A stretch of 64,000 nucleotides of DNA from Aspidiotus rigidus. Its lineage: Eukaryota; Arthropoda; Insecta; Hemiptera; Diaspididae. The notes beneath the pieces are model-generated. The model saw nothing but the letters and a program-made list of their open reading frames with translations. It had not been told where the DNA came from and ran no database searches. The position numbers and the translations under genes were made by a program. Below, piece after piece: positions 47,682 through 58,633 of the stretch. Position 1 is the stretch's first letter, and each line of letters starts with the position of its first letter. The stretch is taken from the NCBI GenBank assembly GCA_035079385.1, contig JAVHKY010000054.1, positions 18,332,001 to 18,396,000 of the forward strand, in the 5' to 3' direction.

Positions 47682-49772
47682 CATAGGTATGTAAGAAGGC
47701 AATCTATACTTTGATTTTGACGAGCTGAATACGGCAAAATAAATTTTTACAAGAGTTCCGGTAAAATTTTCGCGATACAAAGCGAAATAAACTTGTAAGA
47801 TTGGCGAGCATCTAGTATTTTGAGTCCCGATACTGCAGCAGCGAGCACCGATGTTCTGGAGTTGCGCTGCTACGCGTACTTCGAGTTTGTACATTCAGTA
47901 ATAACGTGCAATGCGATACAGCCAATTCAGGACGGTAAATCAGCGAAGAAAAATTTTGTAGAGGTTTTAAAAAAATCGAAGGCATCTTTCAATACAATTT
48001 CATTAGAAGGGCTACCCGAATAGAAGGAAAAGAGAAGGACAAAAAATCTTACAATCCGTTTTTACACAGGTAGTGCAATCTTTTCAATGACCTTTTCACC
48101 TTCGATTTACGATTTTAGACTAAACAGGATTGATGCAAGAACCCCCAAAAAAGTATAAAGTTACAATAATTTTTGCTGTAAAACAATTAAGCTGTTCTAA
48201 TTGTTAGTTGTGCAAGGAACGACTTCCTTACTCTTTAAAATAAATCTAGCGAAAACGTAAGGCAGTGGCGGGGGCGACCGTTGTTTTGATAATCGGTGAA
48301 CAAAAGAAGTACAGGAGAAGTATCAAATAGTTCAAAATGATCAATACTGGAAAATTTGGAAAAATCTCAATTCACCCTTGGCATTTTCCTTAAAGACATA
48401 TCATTTAGAGTAGAAATTTCGAATAACGATACCGCTTATTGCGATATATTGTTTTCAACGATGCAATCGGCGAGTCCCAGCCAATTTACATAAGCCACAA
48501 TGTTATAAAATATTGGTTATTACGATATTGCTTTCAACGATATATCGGAATCAACGATAGCTTTTGTCGTCCCCACAAACAAAAATTACGGGCTAAATGA
48601 TCCTGATTAACGATTTAGAAAGCAACAAAATTCTCTTTTTTTCCCCTTACAACTGCATAGTTCAAAATGTTTAAACATTCTCTATTTTATTACTGTCTGG
48701 TCTGTTGTATGAATCTAGACTACAGCCTAGTTGTAAACTAAACTGAAGAATGGGGGTGAATTAGAAGGAAATGCATTGTCTCATATTGAGAACGGCGATG
48801 AAAGAAAGTGGAAAGAAGGACACAATTCTGTAAGTGATCTAAATAATAGAAGATATTCTTCTTCTGGAATTTTACGTTTTCTTGGACAGAAGAGCCGCAG
48901 CGACAGCGCGTGGTGACTTCACAGGTTGCGGCGTTCCTTCCCTTTAATTTTCATTTTAGACTGATTCAATATTCCATTATGTAAGCCTTTGATGGATTTT
49001 TTTTCTGATTCGTGGAAAGTATGTAAAATAGTTTTTTTTTTTTCATCTACTCTTCCATTTAATATAGGTTATGGAGCTTTCAGGGATGTCTTTATACATT
49101 TTGAATAGGTTATCAATTTTAGCATGTAATAAGCCTAAATAATCATCTATTGGATTTAACGATCAACCGTTTAAATAACGATTGAAATATCATTCCCCTT
49201 GGCCATCGATAAATCCTATTTCTACTGTAAATCAATATCTTTCAAACAACAAGGGGTGGGGGCGCAGTCCCCTACCTGCCATTCATTAATTGTTAAGAAA
49301 CAAAAATACTCCAAAGAAAATCTAAATGTGTTTCAATTGTGTTGAAATTTATTTTACCAGTAAATAACATTGAGAATAATGTTTCACCGGTAGAAATCCT
49401 ATGATACTCGTACCTACCTAATTTCAGAAGTTACACTTTAAAAATGATAAGGCTAAATGAAAGAATATTTGAAATATTCAGTACGAATATTTTGATAACT
49501 TTTGTGTCGCGGTTCGCGATGAACCACCAGCACACGCTTGCACAGCACGACGCTGCGTTTACTCACGTTTAACATTGCTTGTCGCACGTATACTCCTTGT
49601 TCATACTCCATTGTCGCCCAGCGCCGAGCATCGAAACACTAGATGCTCGTCTACCTTAAGATTTTATTTCGCTTGGTATCGCGAAAATTTTGCGCGAACT
49701 CATATAAAAATTTATATTGCTGTATTCAGCTCGTCAAAATCTAAGTATAGATCGCCTTCTTATATAGGTACA
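47682..49772. mobile_element. 2.1-kb element with about 140-bp inverted ends
   Basis: 47690-47826 and 49635-49765 are inverted copies, about 80-85% alike. Both carry 'gattttgacgagctgaatac' and 'attttcgcgata', then 'gcgaaataaa' and 'gcgagcatctag' (or 'acgagcatctag'). The outer ends are near 'gtaagaaggc'. No target duplication or transposase was recognised, and the class is unknown. A pogo-like element lies inside. The matching open frames in the two arms come from the repeat. Confidence 0.75.
48408..49227. mobile_element. Pogo-like element, 820 bp, nested
   Basis: The left end GAGTAGAAATTTCGAATAACG and the right end (reverse complement CAGTAGAAATAGGATTTATCG) are flanked by TA on both sides. 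The left part has the repeated 'aacgat' and 'cgatat' words seen in subterminal repeats of insect pogo/Tigger-like elements ('tattgcgatatattgttttc', 'ttacgatattgctttcaacg'). There is no intact transposase, so it is non-autonomous or decayed. Confidence 0.55.
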
Positions 49773-49779
49773 TAGAAGT

Positions 49780-51390
49780 GTCGTACATTCATATCTATAC
49801 CCACCAAAGACCTTCATTGGTACAAGTAAAAAGGAAACACATCTACACAACACCCAATTTTTTCCGTTTTACCGTAAAGTATTTGCATACGTTTGAAATT
49901 TCTGATTTTTGTCATAAACTACAGATAATTATAGTTACTTATAGAAAAAGAATTAGAAAACTCCTCCGCGAAGAAAGTGGTGCCACCTAGGGATTTTTTT
50001 TTAGGTAATATAATTTTTCTGTGTGCTTTGTTTTTATCTCGAATTACAACATGTCAACAGAAACGAGGATTCTAGTGAATTGCTATGTGAAAGGGGCAAC
50101 TTGAGTTAGCATACAAATTTGCGGGAACAGCTATCTCCTCCAAAGATAGAACAGCAGAAAATAAATTGAAAAGGTTATTCTGAAGTAGGTACCTAAGTTT
50201 AGCTATGAATCTTGAAAACAATCTCCTAGAATATAGACCGATTTGGTTAAAATGCAGCCATTGGCTGGGAAGGAAGGGAATACTACAAAAAAAAAAAAGT
50301 ATTAGCTAATAGGTAGTATTACAAATATCAATAATTATCAGTCTACATGCTCCCTGATTGCCACTGTGCACTGCCTTAATTTTTGTATTGAATGAATAGA
50401 AGGGGATGAAAGAAAAAATTGTCACTCATCGCTGGCCAATCATTCGGTAAAATCGTCAAGAATTCGATTTAAACATTTTCTTCGATTAATGATTGACAGT
50501 TACTTCACTCTACCCTAGCAGATCCCAACTTCAATAGAAAAATTTTGGTCTGTGTGAGCGTGATTCGGAAAATGTTGATGCCAAAAACGATAAAAATGAA
50601 TGATGTTATGTACGTCAAAAAAATTGTCCGCAAGTTGGATGGTTGGTAGCGGGTGAATTGTCTAGGCAACATAATTTATTTCTTAAATTCTGCGTTACTA
50701 TTGTGCAAAATCCTAGAATAAATGATCACGGTTGTGTGATTTGGGTCATCATTCCACCATCGTATTACACATCCCAATATTCTTCCAACATTGAATTTAT
50801 ACCAGAAAGGGTCGATTCCGGTTTTCGAGGAAATAAAATTTATGCATACGCAACCCGCATCCACTCGACCATTGGGGTTTAAACCTGCACTGTTTCACAC
50901 GGAAATACTGTCAATTTCAGGAAGGCAAAAAATGATGGAAAATAGTTCTGCGCAGTTAAATTGATTATAATTCGATTTTTGGATGACAGTGCAATAAAAT
51001 GTAGGATAAGTTTTCTTTTAAAATGAAGTTCTAGTTGATTAGAAAAGGTTTAAATTTTGCCGTAGTCCAGCGGTGAAATCATCATGATCACTCACTCAGT
51101 AATCGGTAACACGCATGGTGCCAACCTTTGAAACTCTAAGTTTAAATCCCAATGGAGAACGTGTGACGCTGCACATGCGGTAATCATCGTCCTAATAATA
51201 CAAATGTTTTATATCGCTGCCCGTGGACTTGTTGTGCAGAGGTTATTGTTCACACGTGCGTATGATAGCAGCAGGATTTCTTATGAATAAGCTGAGACGA
51301 ATTGAGCGAAATGGAATTAAGGTATTGAATCTAAGGTTGTGACAGAATGCACAATACATATATAAGAAACATAAAAAAAAAAGGTTCTAA
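49780..51390. other. No recognisable gene
   Basis: The 50643-50882 plus frame has a protein-like part (WVIIPPSYYTSQYSS) but no ATG context, splice context or known domain. At 51065-51150 an A-box-like TAGTCCAGCGG and a weak B-box-like 'agtttaaatccc', 75 bp apart, hint at an old tRNA-derived repeat, but the B box is poor. Confidence 0.3.
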
Positions 51391-51640
51391 TCTCTTTCTT
51401 TGTAACGTTAGCGCCAGGCTACATCACTAGCGCCAACTACATCGAAGCAAAAAGTGGATAAAGGGGAAAAAAAAAACAGAAGTTCGAATCCTAACGACCA
51501 AGTTGTGGACACATAGGAATACATGCAGTTCTGAACTCTTTCTATGCGACTTTAAGGCAGGTTACATCAAGATAAAAAGAGAGCGAGAGAAAAAATAAAA
51601 CAGTTGGAATCTTAACGTCCAGATAGGGGTTGTATGACGA
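51391..51640. repeat. Two diverged tandem copies, about 146-bp period
   Basis: 'ctctttctttgtaacgttag' and 'ctctttctatgcgactttaa' start units that share 'caggctacatca'/'caggttacatca', an A-rich middle, and 'gttcgaatcctaacgacca'/'gttggaatcttaacgtcca'. The duplication is old. Confidence 0.5.
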
Positions 51641-51714
51641 AAAATACGAAAATGTTTTGCCAGTTAAATCGAATAAACCGTAAAACGTAGCTTGTAATAC
51701 GTCGTAACTCGTAC

Positions 51715-51799
51715 CTGGGAGATTTTCAACTTCTGCATTGATTGTGGCTATGAGGGCTAAGAGAATAATCAGAAGTTTTTCATAGCCAATCGACGACAT
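51715..51799 (-). CDS. First exon of a secreted or membrane protein gene (signal peptide)
   Basis: ATG at 51799 (context tccaaATG) encodes MSSIGYEKLLIILLALIATI then NAEVENLP. That is a classic signal peptide with probable cleavage after INA. The coding part ends at the donor CCCAG|GTACGAGT (phase 1; donor G at 51714). The mature protein and its family cannot be told, as later exons on the minus strand were not recognised. The longer open frame running to 51542 reads into the intron. Confidence 0.5.
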
Positions 51800-52208
51800 T
51801 TGGACTCAACGGAATGACCGTTTTCAGACTTTTACAACAATTTTCTATTAGGCCACATTATTTTGTATATAATTATGGTGAGTTGTTCTGATTCTCCTAG
51901 ACTCTTTGTAAGCTTGTGAAAAAGTTTACATTCATTTCGTATTGTTGCAATTACTTCGTTATTCTGAAGAAGGAACATAATACAGTCTTCCTCATTCTTT
52001 CAATATTTTAAAAAAGCTTTCGCATTTTTTACGTATTTTGTCTGCCAGTAGCCAGCGTGCAGGATATGCAAGCATTTTCTTACATCTAATTTTTATGTAT
52101 ATAGGCCTATGTAACGTGTGGTCAAATATTAAAAATTTTTCAGCTTATTACTTCCGTGCAAATTTGAGGTGAAAGGACTGAAAATGTGATATTTGCAAAA
52201 TATTATAA

Positions 52209-52640
52209 CTAGAGCTCGGATTTTTCGGTTGTAAAAACATTGAAAATCGGTTTAAGAAATCTCATTTTCGGTTTTATTCGGCAAAATAGAAAAAAAAATT
52301 AAAAATGATATAAATTTTTCTGAAATTTTGACATTTTTACAAAAACTGCTTATTGAAGAGCACGACAATGTGCTTTTCGAGGTTATCTTGTGTGAAAGAG
52401 TGTCTTCTGTCCATAAGAATACATTTACAATCGGAGAACGAACGTTCTACGTCGACTGGAGTAGATGAGTAACACAGTTTTTTTCATCTTTTGCATCGTT
52501 TCTGTACTTCCATTTCTCAAAATTGTTCGCTATGTACTGTTTTTTTCTACTGTTTCGATAAATTTCATCATTTCGGTCATTTTCGGTTTTATGCCTGTTT
52601 TCGGTACTTTAAAAGGTTTTCGGTTTTTTTCGGTTAAATA
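52209..52640 (-). pseudogene. hAT transposase C-terminus remnant
   Basis: On the minus strand, about 52480-52340 reads YSSTPVDVERSFSDCKCILM then DRRHSFTQDNLEKHIVVLFN. This is the hAT dimerisation motif ('s.pvERsFS..k.il...R..l..enl...ivv.fN'). Flanking sequence on both sides is rich in TTTTCGG and TTTCGGTT, including 'agagctcggatttttcggtt' at 52211, which may be the terminal region. Most of the transposase is missing. Confidence 0.65.
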
Positions 52641-52809
52641 AAATTTTTTTTATATGTCCCTACCACTATGAAACGTACTCCTATTTCATTTCTACTGATC
52701 TGCCCGTTAGCAAACTCATTCGACAAAAACCGAGGAATCCTAGCTCTAATTATAACCAATAATTCACGTATGTCATCATTCCACAAACCAAAATAATTGC
52801 AACAATACG

Positions 52810-53076
52810 AAAGGAAACACGTTCTGGCCCCTTGTGGAACTCCTGAGGTCGGGAGGTGGTCAAATTTGGCATCACTTGATGGGAAATTGTATAAGAAATA
52901 ATTTTGGTCTCTTGTAATTTTTTCATAAACTGTGTATTTTCCGAAATAATTGAGAAAAACGAAAATTTCGAAGACAGTTGCCCCCTTTTTGATGGATTTA
53001 CGGATGTTTGGGAGCGGTAAAAATGGGCATAAGTTGATAGAAAATTTTATAGACAATAATTTTTGTGTCATGTAAT
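52810..53076. repeat. Diverged repeat units, left of the Helitron
   Basis: Units of about 140 bp share 'gggaaattgtataagaaata', 'attttggtctcttgtaattt', 'ttcataaactgtgtattttc' and 'cgaaataattgagaaaa'. Two occur here and two more at 54056-54420, with the last being weak. The Helitron interrupts this repeat. The 145-codon minus frame at 52634-53071 runs across these units and is not considered a gene. Confidence 0.5.
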
Positions 53077-54055
53077 CCTGTATATAAAATCCCTAAATGG
53101 CACCACTTTTTTCGCCCAGGACTTCTTTGTACTTCCTGATGAGCTAGAAAGCTCATCCTTTTTCCTATCAATTCATAATTATCTGGAATTTATGACAAAA
53201 ATCCGAAACTTTAAAAATACGCAAATACTTCCCTGAAAAACAGCAAAAATCAAAATATCGTTTGCAAACTATCTGATACATATAAACGAACGTAAGAACG
53301 ACACCTGTAGGGGTACCTTTCCATTTATTTTACCCGTAAAAGTGACGTTCCTTCTACAAGAATAAAAGGAGAAGGAAAAAAAACAATGTAATATAGATGT
53401 TGGGTAGTGTCCGGACAATCATTTTTTTTGGGTGTCTAGACAGCAATACTGCGAACCAAGGGTGTCGTGTATATTATGTTTTTTTCTTAGGACATTTGAA
53501 ACTGACAATTGTGTGTATATTGTAGACGGTAATTGAGGATATAGAGAATGTACCGGTTACCTAGAAGATTTCTTCTTTTCTTTTCTTCTTGGGATAACCA
53601 AAAGTGTCTCGAAATGAATCCCTTTTCGAAAGTTAAAGTGAAAAAAATAAAAATACGTTGTGAGTATATTGTTGTCAGAAATTGCCGAAAGGGATGCAGA
53701 GCCTAAAAAACTATACCAAAATCTTTCTTCTTTTCTTTCCTTCCTCATTTTCTGAATGCATTGGTGCCTTCCAATACGATTGTCCCGGTATACTTAATCA
53801 GGAATCGCTGTACCTATACAATCGCTATAATTTAGTGCAGTTTGTTCTCGCCACACAATGTTGCTCTCACTATACCAAATATATGTTATAGTGGGTACTG
53901 CTAAATTAAAACTTACCACGTGCTATATACAGTATTTACACTCGAAAGAGTCTTCATAAGTTTTTATTTTAGGAATTATTTGTCGTCGTATTGGATGTGT
54001 TCCTTTTACTATAACTATCAGAACAAAATGCTGCGGAGCAGCACGGGTCAACTAG
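53077..54055 (+). mobile_element. Non-autonomous Helitron, 979 bp
   Basis: The 5' end TCCTGTATATAAAATCCC follows an A (53076). The 3' end has a GC-rich hairpin (GCTGC gga GCAGC, 54030-54042), then CTAG at 54052-54055 and a T. This fits Helitron insertion between A and T and a CTRR end with a hairpin about ten bases upstream. The flanking repeat reads on across the insertion ('tgtcatgtaa' to 'taatttcataaag'), matching other units of that repeat. No Rep/helicase is present. Confidence 0.75.
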
Positions 54056-54420
54056 TAATTTCATAAAGAGCGTATTTTTCGAGATAATTGGGAAAACAGA
54101 AATGTTGAAAAACGTGATCTCTCCCTTGTGGACCGATTACCACAAGTTGGGGGCGGTGAAGTTTGGTGTCAATTGATAGGAAATCTTACGAGGAATAATT
54201 TTTGTGTTTTGTAATTTTTTTATAAACGGCTTATTTTCTGAGATAACCACAAAAAGTTAGATGCCATTGCAGGATTATAACCTGGCCCCCACTGTGGTTT
54301 GCCAGGGGGCTGGGGGTGGTGAACTTTCGGGGTATGTTGAGGGCATCTAGACGAACATATTTTAGCAATAAGATCTTTGTCTTCAATTTTTTCCGAGTAG
54401 CCCTCTTTCTTCATCTAATT
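54056..54420. repeat. Diverged repeat units, right of the Helitron
   Basis: The interrupted repeat continues here: 'ttcataaagagcgtattttt', 'gataggaaatcttacgagga', 'ataatttttgtgttttgtaa' and 'ttataaacggcttattttct'. These are the same words, in the same order, as in 52880-53076. Confidence 0.5.
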
Positions 54421-54918
54421 TTCCTGTACTAAAGCATGAATGAACAACAAGTACCTAATACGCATCAGTTTATCTGACAGACATCTTGTATTTGTATGCA
54501 TCTCCCATGCGGGAGGTTGCAATCGACAAGAACTTTACATCTTACCACTAAACTATGATTTACAATTTTAATGTTGTTCTATTCTATTCCATTGTTCGGT
54601 CAATCATGGTAATCCTCTTTCTTCCTCTTGTTTTCTTCCCTGGAATTCCCATTGGCCACCAAAGAGAACAGTTCGTCGTTCGTCATTTTATTCTCGATAA
54701 ACTGACGCTTGCTAGCTTTAATCGTGTTCCACAGGATTGGGCTGTCAGTTCCTACCCTCTTCAGTACTTCTTCATTTCGAACCTTCTCCGTCCACTTGAT
54801 TATACTTGTATCATAAAGCACTTAATAATGAAACGTGTTGAACAAAATTTGTAACACTCCTTTGGTTTCCTCTTTTTCTTTAGTATAATTCCTAAATTTT
54901 TACCGATTTCAATAAATA

Positions 54919-55292
54919 GCACTACTGACAAAAAATTAAAAAGTGAAACGATTACACATTCAAATATTTAATTCCAATGTATTTTTTAATGCCGAACACG
55001 ATGCCGTTATCCGTTTTTCGCTAGGACGTCACAATTTTCTGTAATAATCTCGTTTACTTGCCACGGACCATTAGCGAAATGTAACACGAAATTTTGATGT
55101 TGAATACTGCTACATTCGATGAGTTCCGCGATGGTTCGCGGCAAGTAAACGAGATTATTACAGAAAATTGTGACGTCCTAGCGAAAAACGGTGAACGGCA
55201 TCGTGTTCAGCATTGAAAAATACCTAGAAATCGGATATTCAAATGTGTAAGTAATCGTTTTACTTTTCTATTTTTTGTTCAGTAGTGTAGTT
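54919..55292. mobile_element. Long-arm hairpin MITE, about 370 bp
   Basis: Arms of about 165 bp make up most of the element. A long near-perfect part ('ttttcgctaggacgtcacaa' continuing 'ttttctgtaataatctcgtt') is repeated in reverse complement at about 55142-55192. The outer ends are CACTACTGA (left) and its reverse complement TCAGTAGTG (right). TAG flanks each side, a possible 3-bp target duplication. No ORF is present. Confidence 0.8.
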
Positions 55293-55294
55293 GA

Positions 55295-55367
55295 ATAGTA
55301 ATAAATAATAAGATTCGGAGTACAGACACGGAACAGCAGTACTCCGAATCCTATTATTTATTACTAT
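55295..55367. repeat. 29-bp-arm hairpin
   Basis: The arm 55295-55323 pairs with 55339-55367 with one mismatch in 29, across a 15-bp loop; the inner part is 'gattcggagtac'/'gtactccgaatc'. A 15-bp direct repeat, TAGTGTAGTTGAATA, lies at 55283-55297 and 55401-55415 around it. The hairpin may have arrived as a small insertion that duplicated those bases. Confidence 0.75.
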
Positions 55368-56112
55368 TATGGCTCGTACACAAGAGAAACTTATCCAATT
55401 TAGTGTAGTTGAATACTACAATTTTTCACTTTTTATTTATTTTGGCTAAATGATGCTGAAAATTCACATTTTATTGCCGAATTTGCAATTTTAAGCGCCG
55501 AAAAATCTTGTCTCTATTCATAATTTTGCGTCGCAGCGTTCAAGAACGTTTTGGTACTATTGAATAAATTATCTTTTGGGAGCTATTGACCTCATGAGCA
55601 ATTGGTTAGGTACTTAAAAATTACAACTCAAACAATGTTCCTTGCTTGTTCGTATCAATAATTTCATCAAAAATGGTCCATTTCTCAGGGTTAGGCACAA
55701 GGTTGTTTAGATAAAACTCAAAGAATACCTTTTTCTCTCATAGAACATAGGAATTCGTCGACTAAAAAAAATAATACTTACCAAATTATTAAGGATTTCA
55801 CTAGCAAAATCGACGTCACACTTGAATATAATTTCGGCGCTCTTGATGTACTCGTTCCCTGCAACAGAAAAAACCTGAAAACACACTTAAAGAAAGGTAT
55901 TATTAAACACTTCACACTTGATACACCGGACCGCAATTAAAAAACACTTTTAAAATCCGAAAATTCGAACTCGAAAAGATTTTTATAATATTATTTCACA
56001 ACGCGCCGTCACTTAATGCACAAAACTAGCAAGTTAGTATTTATTCGACACGATAACCACACACGAAATTAAAAATGGATTTAAAAAGAAGGAATAAAAA
56101 AAAATAAAAATA

Positions 56113-56185
56113 AAAAAATAATAATAATAATAATAATGATAATAATGATAATAATAATAATAATAATTAATAACAACAACAACAA
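56113..56185. repeat. (AAT)n/(AAC)n microsatellite
   Basis: AAT units with a few ATG variants, then AAC units. The Tyr-rich minus frame at 56034-56258 is a product of it. Confidence 0.9.
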
Positions 56186-56379
56186 AATAAATGAATTTCA
56201 GAAATGAATAAGTTTTAGTTTTTGTTGAACACTTTTTCACAAAAATGAAAAATAGCACTCAATCGCTCTTATTCCAGCCGGAATTTCCCTTAAGCGTGGT
56301 GTAAAGTACAAAGCAAAAAGTTGTACTGAGTAGGATTCAGTTGCAACGACAACCTTTCAGACCTTTTGTACAGTAGATA

Positions 56380-56534
56380 AGCGTCGTTCACACTAGCGTT
56401 ATTTTCCGCGTTATATCACATAACGCCGCGTTATAGTTGAACCGGTCCAACAACCCCAGACCAGGAAAATAAAAATAACGCGGCGTTATCGACTGTAACG
56501 TGGAAAATAACGCTAGTATAGTGTGAACGACGCT
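56380..56534. mobile_element. 155-bp MITE with TA duplication
   Basis: The left end AGCGTCGTTCACACTAGCG and the right end (reverse complement AGCGTCGTTCACACTATAC, then 'tagcgttattttcc') form terminal inverted repeats. The inner 'aacgccgcgttat' is also inverted ('ataacgcggcgtta'). TA flanks both ends (56378-56379 and 56535-56536). No coding capacity. Confidence 0.8.
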
Positions 56535-56583
56535 TAAACCTAATTCACAACAGGATTTAAGACGAGCGCGGTCTGACGGACAT

Positions 56584-56810
56584 CTAATATAATATAAAAT
56601 AGAATGTTTATATGCGTGTCAGTATGTATGTATATAATGTGTATATAATTCCATAACTTTTGAACGCTTTTACCTATCGACTTGGAATTTTTTTGAATAA
56701 TTTATTTTTATTCCGATAAGATTTTTGAATAAATTTTGACTATCTGGTTCCCTCGGGGTGAAGTAGTGGGCGAAAAAATTGGGAAAAAACGAGGATTATC
56801 CACGTAGTAG
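56584..56810 (+). mobile_element. Helitron-like 5' end fragment
   Basis: TCTAATATAATATAAAATAG after an A, followed by 'gcgtgtcagtatgtatgt' and 'ccataacttttgaacgcttt', has the look of the 5' end of insect Helitron-type elements. No 3' hairpin with CTRR was found downstream, so the element is truncated or the call is wrong. Confidence 0.4.
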
Positions 56811-57421
56811 AATTGCTGCTCGCTGTACGCATTGTTCCAAACATTCTCAAAAGCGTTGACCCTTCCAGTTCTGAAAATTCAATTATCGTGATAACTCGAG
56901 TTTTACTCATTTTTCTGGAAAATTGAAGAAAACAAAAATTGTAGCCCCTGTAATTTCCTTTCGAATGAGTCTGATTTCAGAATTTTAGGAAAAAATTTAC
57001 TAACTATTTATACTTCGACTGATGCCGTGCTTATTTGACATGATTTAACATCTTTGTCTTCACAAACAGAGAGTAAGTTTACTGAACCTGTTGCGATGAA
57101 TTCAAAAAGATGATTTAAATTTTACAATACATCTTCATGAAAAGTCTAAGTGAATAATAATTACAACCCCTGTAAATTCCTTTTGAATTAATTCAATTCT
57201 AGATTTCAAAAGAAGTTTATTTAAAATATTTTCTTGAAAATGATCACTGTTTTTGTGATACGAGTAATGATGTGTCAGGTAAATATCATCCTCAGATTTT
57301 GTAACCACCTTAGAAAATAATTTTCATGTTCTCCTCTAATGTGCGAACCATTAAATCCGCAAGGACTTATAATACACCCCAATTATTTGAATGTTTTCCT
57401 CGTGACTACGAGCCATTTAAA

Positions 57422-57492
57422 TAAAATAGGAGGAATAGTACAGCACATAACAGGTAATATGTTACGTGTGCTGTACTATTCCTCCTATTTTA
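57422..57492. repeat. 71-bp near-perfect palindrome
   Basis: The arms 57422-57447 and 57467-57492 are perfectly complementary over 26 bp ('ggaggaatagtacagcac' and its partner). The 19-bp centre is itself nearly inverted (taac and gtta). Confidence 0.9.
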
Positions 57493-57699
57493 TACCCCAA
57501 ATATGGTAGTATAAAATTGTGACGCATTTCTATCGAAGACTAGTAAAAGGTATCGGGTTCGAGAGAGAAATTACATCCGGTATATTGTTATAGCCGAAAG
57601 GCCCCATTTTCAAAGGTATGAGAGGCGCAGAAAAGGAGTAAAGTGGTGAACGCTTCTGTATACGTACCTACATAATATTTTCAAAATGGATAAATCTAA

Positions 57700-57985
57700 A
57701 ATTAGTCCAAAGTTACTTCTACTGCTATAGCCCATGTAACTCTGTTAAAGACATGTTGAGAGGGTCTCACACGGAACCATCGACTCAACTTTAACTTACT
57801 TACGCTCCACCCAGTTTTACGAACTCATATAACTACACTTACTTTTAACATGAATAAACTTCAATATAAACTTACAATGTACTTACCGTCCCTTAAATTT
57901 AAGTTTATAATCTAAGCTACGCCGAGCAAATAGCCCTTCTGTGCAGCTAAAATGCTCGTAAAAAAAAATATATATATATATATAT
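57700..57985 (+). pseudogene. LINE 3' UTR and tail
   Basis: 'gagcaaatagcccttctgtg' then 'cagctaaaatgctcgtaaaa' and a (TA)n tail match the 3' end of the LINE copy at 31.76-31.82 kb ('gtgcaaatagccactgcaac', 'taaaatgctcgttaaa', TA-rich tail). It is therefore a second, 5'-truncated copy of the same family. Confidence 0.6.
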
Positions 57986-58179
57986 ACTCCATACATATTA
58001 ATGAAAAAATACACGGTAACTTTGACTTCAAGCACAGCAATGGAATCAACCTGTTACGGACCATAAATAAGAATCCGTTCATTCTCCTTCAATCACATTA
58101 TGAGTCAATTACCGAAATGTATGAAGGAATTATTCATAATAAATACTCGTATATTTAAAAAAATTGAATCTCGCACCAT

Positions 58180-58253
58180 CGCACCACATTTGAAAAGGGG
58201 CTCACGGCACAACATTGTGCCGGGGTCCACTAGCACACCGATGAAAAACACTG
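58180..58253 (-). mobile_element. hAT terminal fragment
   Basis: On the minus strand, CAGTGTTTTTCATCGGTGTG at 58253 is followed by 'gaccccggcacaatgttgtg' and 'ccgtgagccccttttcaaat'. This is the usual start of a hAT end of the 'cagtgtttttcaaccggtgtgccg' kind. The other end was not found. Confidence 0.5.
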
Positions 58254-58633
58254 CTTTAAACAAAAAGCACGAATAACCGAAAATAAAAACACCACAACAA
58301 ATGTTCATTTCAAGAGCCGGATCAGAGTACTTGAAGACATTTTTTCAATTTGTCTATAATAATTATGCTTGGTGATGGTCGATGGATTGAAAACGCGTTC
58401 GCGTTCCCAAGTTTTTCTTCTAAAAATTTACAAATTATTCATGACCCGTCATATAACCACTCGGATTCAAACAATTTGACCTGTTCATCAACCAAGGGCT
58501 CCAGATTAGATTCTGAAACCAATGCATTAACAAAAACTAGGGCAACACTGAAGATGAAATGCCGATGTCAATAACTGTGCAATAATTACTGGGCGGCATG
58601 TACCTATGAGGGAAACATCATGGTTCTAAGTAT

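Noticed and set aside
52634..53071. 145-codon minus open frame
   Set aside because: It spans the diverged 140-bp repeat units beside the Helitron; the translation has no domain and the frame is broken in other units.
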